A DNA stretch of 64,000 nucleotides, taken from positions 5,464,001-5,528,000 of the forward strand of contig AP031358.1 in the NCBI GenBank assembly GCA_037833965.1. Reading direction: 5' to 3'. How positions within the stretch are numbered: position 1 is the stretch's first letter; every line of letters starts with the position of its first letter. This DNA is from Marchantia polymorpha subsp. ruderalis (lineage: Eukaryota; Streptophyta; Marchantiopsida; Marchantiales; Marchantiaceae). This document shows positions 52,801 through 61,189 of the stretch, piece after piece. The position numbers and the translations under genes were made by a program. The notes under the pieces were generated by a model. The model did no database searches. It was not told the origin of the DNA and was given only the letters and a program-made list of their open reading frames with translations.

Positions 52801-53016
52801 AAGGTAGCGAAGAAGCTCGAAGCCTTTCTGTCGAAGGCACAGGATACCATGTCCGCCCTCGAAGGGGAGGTGTCCGCGGCGTTGCAGCGGTTGGGACTGC
52901 GCAGTCGAGCGGAAGAGTGGCAGGGTAGGGAGTTGGTGCGCGGCAGTCGGCCGCGCAGGAGACGTAGTACAGGTTCCGCGGAGTGTAGTGTAGCGTGGTT
53001 CCGTGCAGGCGTGTAG
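49879..53016 (+). CDS. LTR-embedded ORF, 1045 aa, coiled-coil protein of unknown function (copy E3)
   Basis: Intact, longest copy of the LTR ORF. N-terminal region (1-300) with conserved GWNYI, MVREWL, RWTVQDWAQALGR, RDYKDRFRR, WASILHRVMRQHAFEEKGG and SPFLINFYRQRNCL. Linker rich in Arg/Glu (300-390). Pro/Ser/Ala-rich stretch (390-720) with PVHR repeats near 475-500, encoded by CCTGTGCACAGG palindromes, and many PSA units encoded by CCTTCGGCG. Acidic run near 744. Coiled coil about 800-950 with regular Leu/Val spacing (EELVRQTRLLDQCQLAR). Basic C-terminus. Over 29 codons compared with Z (50164-50250 against 21868-21954), 15 codons differ silently and 3 change the residue. The function is unknown. 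Nucleic-acid or particle association is a guess from the basic and coiled-coil regions. Confidence 0.87.
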   Translation: MTFDRAAENVPFLNSRFQSLVRAARIHLLAAEHSRRRRAGDFLLIEGEVSARDLELRAIRVCRERKKRGQCGSRMSGRANPMNAMTRPSRLRMVPLRLPQNGLRAFEERLIARKLDFLLWGWNYICANMVREWLEPQGPPSRGLRPHVDRWTVQDWAQALGRCAGMPGHLLFDSESIKVTKQEEAQFVELFKTGRSTKNGYRTRDYKDRFRRTLSAALMQLLQPHRACYITLWQVSFVECVIEGTPIHWASILHRVMRQHAFEEKGGTLNHLSPFLINFYRQRNCLTAAELEHFPPLSIDHPGKYVRENEVDTDAEESPTSTPSRRRDEGRHTPAARVPRKRRWREESEEEQHQEPSAPIRPRPLCEPYSRPKQKARRLVLPADSADTATIATEIGSASPERREEARTTAGATGHAATSSGERPPTGQGPPELPRAMRTDVPFAHRRTSADGRASADRRTQVDVDLRLRVGRSSPPVHRRSPVHRSPVHRTPPHVPSVHRQESPPFQRRKGKEPAEDPPTRHRPSGPDPPAHHAPQFAPSAPGPSSRGDTSRERAEAAPSAGSSPIDAPSAVGPIGQGTSGVRPPAMSPSAIDVRGATPAADKAPANAPAHGPGTAPTDRSREQQTEERSDCPRDEISMRDAQSNPAQPPSAQSPSATDDGDRENAVGNQPASDGDAARIHSPSALDILATSSEAAAVPSQAAHVEDVQPHSGQSPTQSMATEILHSDDDDGGSTEEMSGAEDTEEEEEEIVGAPAPALSEQVIPLLRYLDRKVDKYADPLQPGSYIELVRRRTRTKVHTSKLLARVDQELRDLKEKHECLWGQYKLNQKFYKHSEKMKDEKLGELTKEQVKVKEALDSEQAQNRILSEELVRQTRLLDQCQLARQADEELIRRLQSECGELRAQRAEAESQLVMIEEDRRKEADRTKVETARRVAHCLKGYAHWEVKAQEKLTLREFELRAAGLLSGDSRSRRKVAKKLEAFLSKAQDTMSALEGEVSAALQRLGLRSRAEEWQGRELVRGSRPRRRRSTGSAECSVAWFRAGV

Positions 53017-53052
53017 CGTAGTGCAGTGTAGTGTTAGGTAGGACTTAGAAGG

Positions 53053-53060
53053 TATAAAAT
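53053..53060 (+). promoter_or_regulatory. Putative core promoter of E3 (TATAAAAT)
   Basis: 37 bases after the LTR ORF stop and about 1 kb before the primer site, conserved in position in all long LTRs. Transcription would therefore start downstream of the LTR ORF. Confidence 0.6.
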
Positions 53061-53064
53061 AGTT

Positions 53065-53081
53065 CCAGGCGTTTTGCCTGG
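53065..53081 (+). other. Hairpin downstream of the E3 TATA box
   Basis: CCAGGC-GTTTT-GCCTGG, same form as in A and the solo LTR. X and Z carry CAAGGC/GCCTTG. Confidence 0.55.
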
Positions 53082-53805
53082 GGTTCTTTCCCATCAGAAG
53101 TGCAGACCAGGAACCCATTTCCTTCGCGTGTTTGTGTCCTTGAGTTCTGTCACCACGCACGAGGAGTTACAACTTAGCGTTCCGCATTTTGTAGCTGAAG
53201 GCCTTCGGCCGAATGTTCAGAGCTAGTACATTGGTTAGAGACTTGAGTAGTTCGGATCTGCACCTGCGTGTGACTGCCGATGCTCAGAGCCAGTGACTAG
53301 TTAGATACTTGAACAGTTTCGCCCCTACACCTTCGAGTGTTTCTTTCTGATTGTACTCCTTGGGATTTTTCCCCTGAATGCCAAAGTGAAGTTTTGCTAC
53401 TTCGTGTAAGCCTTGGTTGTAAATTCAGGTTACGCTGCAGCAGGTGCCTTGAGGGTAACCCCTGTAGTATTTCTGGGAATGACAAGTGCCTGAGAATTCA
53501 AACTCTTCAATAGACTGTTGTTGTGTTACTGGAATGTTTCTCAGTGAGTCCTTCAGTGCGGACCTGTGTTCTCTGCGCGTTTTGTGAGTTGAGAGTGTTG
53601 TTCACCGCGTAGGAGTGACTTCGATCCGAAGTAGGCAGTCCAAACCGGGTTTCCTACACTAGCAGCAAGCTAGTGGAAGTGTTGTAAAAGCCGGAGTTGG
53701 GAGTCACTGCCCGCAGCTTTGCCGAGTGTGCTTGAGAGAGATTTTCCCCCTGAAATCTTGAAGTAGAGGTCCTAACGGATCTCTGGGTTGTGTTTCTGTA
53801 GTTTC

Positions 53806-53840
<35 letters not shown>

Positions 53841-54057
53841 GCTGCACTGTGCGACCTCCGAGTGCGCTCCGAGTGGACACTTGCAGTATTTCTGGGAGTG
53901 ACAGTTGCCTGAGAATTCAAACTCCTCAATATTCTGTTAAAACGTGACACTTTGTACCCCGTGTGTTCCTCTGTCCCTGTGGGTTCGACCTTTCTACCAC
54001 TATATTGCAGTTTTAGCCTTTAGTGGGTTATTACATAAGAAGCCGACAACTTCTTTT

Positions 54058-54075
54058 TGGCGCCGCTGCCGGGGA
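54058..54075 (+). other. Primer-binding site of E3, tRNA-Asp-like
   Basis: TGGCGCCGCTGCCGGGGA, 22 bases after the LTR end, identical to the site of A. Confidence 0.87.
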
Positions 54076-54120
54076 CAGTTGCGTCAACACCGGGTTTTTA
54101 CGAGCAGCCATGCTCGGTGA

Positions 54121-56063
54121 ATGTCGACTGGGGCTAGCGGGAGCAACCTAAGTGCTAGAGCTGTCCGCAAGTTCCGACGAGATTCAGAGAAAGCCGTGGA
54201 AGAGACACGGCGTCAAAACAAGAAAACACCAAAAAGAGTACCTAAGCCTAGTTCGGCCGACATCCTTGGGGAACCTACCCCCGGTGACTCGGAACCAAAC
54301 TTGGTACTTACAGTTCTACTAGATATTCCTTGCACGGACCCGCCTAGTGAAGTAGAACCGACCGCCCGAGAACCGTCGACAGACACACCGATGGCGGACG
54401 GACAAGCCAATGTGCGGCTACCTCAGCCGATTACTAAACATTCCTACCCGAAGTACAAAGGGAGTGGGGATGACGACGATGCAGATTCATACATCAAGTT
54501 GTTCGAGTCGGTGTCTATTGCCAATCGCGAGGTCGCAGACGACGACCGACTAAGGATCTTTCCAAGCCTTCTGCGGAAGAAAGCGAGGAGTTGGTACAAT
54601 CACGAGAGCATCGATCCGACTGGGTTGACAACATGGGCCCAGCTGAAGGAGAAGTTCCTCCGCCGCTTTCGCGAGCTCGGCTACGACAGCCGGGTTTTGA
54701 CAAAGTTACGTAATTTGCAGCGAGAGAAGAAGGAGAGTCTGCGTGACTACACTGAGAGATTTCTGGACCTCCTTGACAGAATACCGAAAACAGGACCAGG
54801 GTCCCCTTTCTTGGTACAACAAGCTGTGGATTCGTACGTGACCGGTTTAACTCGGGAGATGGAGACTTTTTGCCGACGCAGCAAGTGCGACACTATCGAG
54901 GATGTGATTGCATCGGCAGAAGCCTTCGAAACTTCCACTCTCAACCGAAGAGGGAGAGAGAGACGGGAGTCGAAGGAGCGAAAACCGAAAGGAGGGCGAA
55001 GACGACGTAGAGGTACAACTCCGTCATCGGAGGAATCGTCTTCGGACGAGAACCGTTCCTCATCCGAAGAAGAGGAAACCTCATCGTCGGAGGAGGAGAA
55101 GAAGAGGAAGAAGCATGGGTCAGCGAAGAAAAAGGGCATCCGACGAGTGACTACGGACAGAGCACCGGGAGATATAGCTTCGAAGATGGAGACCCTTGTG
55201 AAGGACTTCGCCGATCTCAAGGTTCAAGTGGTAGGCGGGCATGATCGCCGAAAATCACCCGGGAGAGTACGAGCGAACTTATGGTGTACTACGTGCGGGG
55301 CGCTGGGACATGCAAACACCGAGTGCCTTACCACCCGTCCGTCATATCCAGTCAACGCAGTAGAGTGGGCGCAACCGTACTATGGAGAGCACCCTCAGTA
55401 CTATGGAGAGGCTAGCGAAGAGACAGCCTACGCCGTCCAGTCGGTTCCTACCCCTCCTGCAGTTTCAGCAATGCAAGTCCCACGATATATTCCGGTGGAT
55501 CGGGCCACTACAGTACCAGTGAGGCGGAGAGCACCTCCAGGGACGTTTGACCCACCGCCGCCGCGAGCTTGTTATAATTGCGGGGAAGTTGGGCACTTCT
55601 CACCGCAGTGTCCCCATCCAAAAAGGCGAAACGATTATGCTCCGACATGTAGTAATTGCAAAAAGATCGGGCATACCGCGCCAGAGTGTGATCAGCCACC
55701 AGTCCCTCGGCCAGCGGTACGATTTGTGAACACTCCTGCCAAGGAGGACGTGCAAGTTAACCAGGTCGAAGTAGGTTCAGACGGGGATGGCGAAGGCGAA
55801 GAATGGCCGGCTGAAGAGGTTATGTGCGCACGGGTCGAAACTCGTAGTTCCAAGAAATCGAAGGATCAAGAGCGTGACACTCGCAAGCACGAACGGAGAA
55901 CCGACGACCGGACGGGAAAAGGAAAGGAGAAGACATCCAGCAAGTCCGACTTGCGACCTGCTCGGAGGTCTTCGGCTACGCGAGAGGCACCAGCAGTGCG
56001 CCCCTAGACGGCAGTCGAGGACGAGCCAGTGCGCCTACTGAAACGAGACTATGCTCCGGATAT
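54121..56063 (+). pseudogene. gag: Gag of E3, truncated, with premature stop
   Basis: Gag of the GL family, open for 628 codons and including the Gag core and all three CCHC knuckles. A TAG at 56005-56007 replaces the CAG found in E1 (context VRPQTAVED). Reading on, homology to gag continues to about 56063, where the sequence changes to LTR W. The protease and pol are lost. The N-terminal part is almost identical to A and E1, so both the stop and the truncation are recent. Confidence 0.9.
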
Positions 56064-57343
56064 GGGGTGTCTTCTGTCCGCTCGCAGGGTGTCATGGTCG
56101 GCTCTCGGTCGTGAAAGCCAAATCACTTGATGGCTACGCCGGCTCCGAGGTGTAACGGCCTTCTCTCTCACGCGCGGCTTCACGCTCCGCCAACGCGCCT
56201 TCACTCACACGCTCGAATTGGCAATTTGAACTCCGCCAGCGTACTACGTCGCGGCCATGATCGCGCAGCGCCGAAGGCGGATTTCTTGCCGACTCGCTAC
56301 ATTCATCCGTACTTCGACTTGGCTAGTCCCGCTACTCCCAAGGCGTTCGTCCGCGCATAGGACAAAAACCGAACTCCCTTCTGCGTAGGCGAAATCCCCG
56401 GCGGAGTTTTCGCCGGCGTCGAACTCCATCCGCTTGTGCGTAGGCGCTCGCCTATGCGTAGGCGAAATCCGTCCGCACACAAGACGCTCGTCCGCGCAGG
56501 TCCCTTGCCGTAGGCGCAGCGCCCAAGGCGGCTGTGCCGAAGGCGTTGACCGCGGTCAACGGACTCCGTCCAGTCTGTCCATCTCTCTCGCCTCTCCGTC
56601 GGCGCTCTTATCTCTGAAATCCCGACCGGCCGAAGGCACACTCGTCCGTTCCGTCCGTACGGTCCGTACGGATTTCGCTACTCCGTTGGGTCTTCACCTA
56701 ATCGTGATGCGCTGGCGCCGAAAGCGCCGTACAAGTTCCAACCCCGAAGGCCAATTCTAGGGCCGAAGGCGGATTTCCCGCCGACGCCGAAGCGCCTATG
56801 CGTAGCCGATTTCCGTCCGCCTATGCGTAGGTGCAAGTTCTCCCGCCTATGCGTAGGCGGCATTCTCGGCGGACTACCCGCCGACGTCAAACCCATTTCG
56901 CCTATGCGTAGGCGAACTTCCCTCGCCTATGCGTAGGCGAAAGTCTTCGTATCTTTCGACCGTCACAACTCCCTGAGCCCTGATCCGTTCCAGGCGTTCT
57001 TGGGCTCGTTAGAACCAGCGCGTCAAGTTCTTTCCAACGAGACCCTAACCAAGTCAAGGCGTTTGGGAATTGCATAGATTCTGAGGGATTCCTCTAGCGC
57101 TGAAGGCGTAGTGCCGAAGGCAGATTATGCGCCTTGCGCCGAAGGGGAACTCCTTCAGAGCCCATCGTTCAGGGCGGCGCCGGGTCCGGACATTGCGTCC
57201 AACTCCTGGATTCTACGAGATTCTCCGAGATCATCCAGTTTCACTCTATTTAAATGTACCGATGACTATTTACACTGCTGCCGCGGTACAGTTTTCCAAA
57301 AATGTTTTAAATTCCGCAAAAATACCAAAAGTGGGTTACCACA
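56064..57343 (-). repeat. GL LTR W, upstream part (U3 start)
   Basis: Minus-strand LTR start, TGTGGTAACCC at 57343. It runs through the AT-rich terminal block, the hairpin module (near 57000) and a dense set of CGCCTATGCGTAGGCG palindromes (56450-56940). It ends with the first ten codons of the LTR ORF (ATG near 56096, MTPCERTEDT) at the breakpoint 56064. About 60 codons are missing between this and 48632. It is a single LTR split by E3, with some loss. Confidence 0.75.
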
Positions 57344-58321
57344 CGGACTGACTTACGCGCTGCTAATCTGAGTCCAAAACCGCAGTGATCACCATGATCG
57401 TTCTGGAGTAAAGTTCTCGGTGACGTTTATGTAGAAGGGCTGCATTTTCAGGATTCTCCTGCCCTCCTCCAACACATCATAAGATCCCGCACTGAGTGGT
57501 CAGCTGCTAACCTCGCCACATTGAGGCCTCGCCTTCTGAGATTTTCAGTGAAATAATCATGAATGCGAACATCGGATGACAGGATCCCGATATCGACCGT
57601 GGTAACTGGACTTTCAACCTAATTTGTTTCAACATCCTACTCGTGGAGATGGACATTAAGTGTAGTTGATTTCACAACGCGGCGTGCACAGTAACGAGGC
57701 ATTCGCAAATCTGCATTCCACTGCTAGGATCTAGCTGACTTTTGGTGGATCCAGGGGATGCGTTCGTGTTTTCGAAGCCGCGCGTTAAACAACGAGTACT
57801 AGAGTGACGGTGAAAACCAGCTGAAATCCAGGAGGTGATATGCTTGTCGAAACACATCGCTGCAACAGAATTGAATTGCCTACCTCTCTTCAGCAAAACT
57901 GGCTGCAGCTCTGTCTCGGAAGTAAGTAGAATCGAAGTGCATCCACTGCTTCATCTTACCTACACTTCCATCCATTGTATACCATGTGAGAACATCATAG
58001 GACAGTGCACAAGACATGTCGACTCGAGGTGTTGGCCATGTTTCTTCATTGCAGGCATGTATAGCACTATGACCATCGGCAAGTGGTTCTAGCTTTACAG
58101 AGTTCAGATATTTCAATGAGATCTTTCGAAACCAAGTCAGACATCTTCTGGATTAGATGGGTTCTCGAGTGTTGTTTATAATAAAGAAATCCTAAGTCTG
58201 CAACCGAATGGATTTGCATTCAGAAATTCTCACTTTCTCAGGAGCTAAGATAGCAGAAAATTTAACATCTCGAGCTGTCTGTTCAATGACAATGACTTTA
58301 CTTCGTATGCTTTTACATCTA
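57344..58321. other. AT-richer DNA, no gene recognised
   Basis: Short open frames only. The (-) frame 57880-58116 has protein-like composition but no domain that I can name. The segment 58137-58205 (ACATCTTCTGGATTAGATGG block) recurs at 61583-61640. Confidence 0.45.
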
Positions 58322-59095
58322 CGCTGGACTGTGCACAGACGCTGAAGCGCCTGTGCACAGGCGGCACGTGTGGAGGTGGCCTGTGCACAGGCGAACTTCC
58401 TTCGTCCGCGCATAGGACAAAACTTTCTTCGCCTGTGCACAGGCGGAAAGCTGAGTATCTTGCGACCTTCATAACTCCCGGAATTCTCCTCCGTTCGTGG
58501 CGTTCTTGGGCTCGTTAGAATCAGCGCGTCGAGCTCTTTCCAACGAGACCCTAACCAAGTCGAGGCGTTGCGCATTGAGAAAGTTATGAGGGTTTCACTC
58601 TTCCGCCGAATGCACTCTCCCGTATCGCCGAAGGCGTTGACCCGAAGGCGTTGACCGAAGGCGTCTACCGCCCAAGGCGCATCTTCCGGCGGTTCTTCCG
58701 CCGAAGGCGTACCGCCAAAGTCGCTCTACCGCCGAAGGCCCCCCCATTTGTAACTTCCGACACTCATAACTCAGTGACCTCTCATCCGTTTCACAAGTTC
58801 TTGGTCTCGTTAGAACGAGCGTTGCGAGCTCTTTGCAACAAGACCCGAAGCAACTCAAGGCGTTACGAATTGAGAAAGTTATGAGTGATCTACCGCCAAA
58901 GGTACTCGAAGCTGATCCTGCAGCATGAACCGCCCGTTCCGTCCCAAGCGTCCCACTGTGGCCTAAGCCCAAAACCCCTTGACTGTCCTCGATCCTCTGG
59001 TTTCGCGTACCGATTACTATTTACAGCTACTGCCGCGGTACTTACTATTCAAAAATGTTTTAGTTCCGACAAAAAACAAAAAGTGGGTTACCACA
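58322..59095 (-). repeat. Decayed GL-type LTR remnant
   Basis: Minus-strand LTR start: GGGTTACCACA ends at 59095, preceded by the conserved AT-rich block, two hairpin modules (near 58507 and 58803), GCCGAAGGC units and GCCTGTGCACAGGC palindromes. It lacks the LTR ORF and the R/U5 end. It is either a deletion derivative or a fragment. Confidence 0.7.
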
Positions 59096-59103
59096 CATGT
59101 GTA

Positions 59104-60060
59104 GGTTTGTAAAATATTATCATCATTCAAGTGTTTGGCAAGTGGTTTCTATTCTATACAACTGTTACATCAACACCAAGAAACTTACAGCGATCTTACT
59201 TCTTGTACCTGCTGTTGAAGATTTCTACATCCATACTCGAGAAGTAGTTGAAGCTCAGAAAGTGTGCACGAACTGAAAATGTGCAGCTCAAAGAGAAAGA
59301 GGTGAGTCTCTGAAACTGAACGTATCAAACAACACGTAGTTTTGCCAAAACACCATATTAATCCATGGAGCTGAACAGAACGTTTTTTTTGTGGAAATCG
59401 CGTCATCAATGATAAACCATTTATGAATGGATATGATGACACCAATTTCACAAAAACAACATTGTCAGTGTCTTGTTCAAACTCAGGCTATACTGCATCA
59501 TAGAAGTCTTGTTGAATGACCTCAACATGTCTATTTATCTATGATGTGGATCCGACCAGGGATACCAAGGCAATATTGAAAAACTTGCAGATACGGCAAC
59601 ATGTCAAGGTCATTCAATGATTCATTTTACGATTAAGTATAGACTGAGCTTTAACAATATATTGAAAATAATTTTTTTATGAATCGTATATCATTGATGG
59701 ATCTGATGACTACATTTTCAATAAACATCGCGTAGATCAGATGTTTTTATAGAACCGTTGTTGTTTGATCCTTTCAGTTTCTGAGCTTCACTCTTTCTCT
59801 TCCAGCTGCACATCTTGAGTTACTCCTCGAGTATGGATGTAAAAATTGTCAACAGCGGGTACAAGTCTCAAGATTGAGGTAAGTTTCTTGAGTCCCTTCT
59901 CGAGTATGGATGTAGAAGTCGTCAACAGCGGGTACAAGTTTCAAGATCGAGGTAAGTTATTTGAGATTAATTGGAAACAGTTGTAGAGCATGAAAACCAC
60001 TTGCTAAGCACTAGAGTTATCATTGTAATTTACAAACCTCCACATGTTGAGGATATAGAT
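59104..60060. repeat. Large imperfect inverted repeat of F-box 3'-flank sequence
   Basis: The plus-strand block 59104-59480 (GCAAGTGGTTTCTA, TTTCTACATCCATACTCGAGAAG, AAAGAGAAAGAG) is repeated in inverted orientation at about 59620-60050. The inverted arm contains an internal tandem duplication (59825-59880 and 59895-59950). The direct counterpart lies at 10690-11080. Confidence 0.65.
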
Positions 60061-60790
60061 CCCCTTCAAGCAGAATAACGCTCGAAAGTAATCACATTCG
60101 GCCAAGATCTATATTCCATACCGTAAGTTCCCATGGGAGGCATCATTTCTACATTCCTCAAGATGTATGTCCGTGACATCTGAAGTTCAGCACTTACTCA
60201 CTAACAGGTGTGGCAGAACGAGGTTATTCTTGGACTCTTCTGGTGACCTGGTGATGGGGTTGCATAAAAGGTACTTGTTCTCATTATGTACTGCGGACAT
60301 GAGAAATAGAAATTTCTTGTGGCTATCAACTTCCATTGGACGGAAGTAGGGCGTGAGCTTGGACTTGTCAATGGGAGCTGCTACAATCGCTTGCTGCTAG
60401 AAACCGGAATATGCGAAATGCTGGGTGCTCTTCTTGCAAACATCTCATTCCCGTAGGGTGACCACCATGGCCGTCTGCCTCCCAATAGCAAATTGCCAAC
60501 TAAGACCGACGTCTGAGAAGAGGATAGCTGAGAATAGAGTTCCACGAATGACATACTAATTCACATCGCAGGTACTCGAACCAATGAATTGTTCCCAAAA
60601 TATTCATGAGGACATGTAGTGGAAGAGAATCTATGGTCGTTTCGTACGTAAAATCAAATGAGCATTGGGATTGAGTGCGGATCTGTGTTTTAACTTTAGA
60701 CTCTTGAAACACGATCTGACCTAATTCATCTCGAAGTGCGTTGACCTCGATCGAGGTAAACCTCGTCCTTCGGTATTTTGGAGGTCTCAC
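59985..60790 (-). pseudogene. F-box/kelch gene copy, broken
   Basis: The minus-strand ORF 60790-60500 ends in a recognisable F-box of about 40 residues (DSLPLHVLMNILG, LRCELVCHSWNSIL). An active protein would be the substrate adaptor of an SCF ubiquitin ligase. The frame stops right after the F-box. Further downstream (60420-59985), pieces of the following domain are visible in other frames (QWKLIATRNFYFSC, LQMSRTYILRN, MPPMGTYG), with stops and shifts between them. It shares this part with 10330-10620. The upstream stretch (PPKYRRTR) has a second copy at 63270-63390. I call it a pseudogene, but unrecognised introns cannot be excluded. Confidence 0.6.
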
Positions 60791-61144
60791 GCCGAAGTAT
60801 CCACTTCATGGTGTTCCGGAGACTCCTAGACGGGAACAGCGTGAGAGTCATGAGCGTGACTCTCGATCGATGGAACTAGATCAGAAAGGCAATGAAAGAA
60901 CTTATAAACCAATCTTCACCCCCAACTGCAGCACTAATTGATGAATTTGAAAATCATTACCGTTATTCTCTGACGTTTGTAGTCCATATCAACGAATTAA
61001 AGATCTCATCGCTTTAGAAGTTCTTTGATTGAAACTTTTCTGCTTTCAGAACGAAAGGTTGTCAGTATGCACACTTGGAACTCTGAGTGTGATTCAGTAG
61101 CAATGCACGTTTCTGGTCGTTATGTATAGTTTCTAGTATAAGGA

Positions 61145-61182
<38 letters not shown>
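60745..61182. repeat. Direct repeat, copy 1, ending in (AT)18
   Basis: About 440 bp matching 63270-63725 with small indels, and ending in a pure (AT) tract at 61147-61182. It overlaps the upstream end of the F-box pseudogene, so the duplicated unit probably includes the 5' flank of that gene. Confidence 0.75.
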
Positions 61183-61184
<2 letters not shown>

Positions 61185-61189
61185 GTGGT

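Larger units (their letters stand above)
48633..54035 (+). repeat. Giant 5' LTR of E3 (5403 bp)
   Basis: Full-length GL LTR, the plus-strand counterpart of 3565-8937. Upstream palindromic part 48633-49878 (no gene; hairpin module near 48945-48990). LTR ORF 49879-53016, TATA box 53053. R/U5 with duplicated blocks (about 53430 and 53836) and (GT)n (53811-53837). End TTATTACA at 54035. Confidence 0.95.
48633..56063 (+). mobile_element. GL retrotransposon E3, truncated in gag
   Basis: Plus-strand element with a complete 5' LTR (48633-54035), a primer site and about two-thirds of gag. It then ends abruptly at about 56063 against LTR W. Pol, polypurine tract and 3' LTR are missing. The base run before it (GCAAA, 48628-48632) should be the left target copy; the right copy was lost with the deletion. 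Confidence 0.92.

Noticed and set aside
56400-56945. Regularly spaced CGCCTATGCGTAGGCG palindromes resembling a CRISPR array
   Set aside because: Spacing is irregular, the units are palindromes in a plant LTR, spacers are not unique cassettes, and there are no cas genes.
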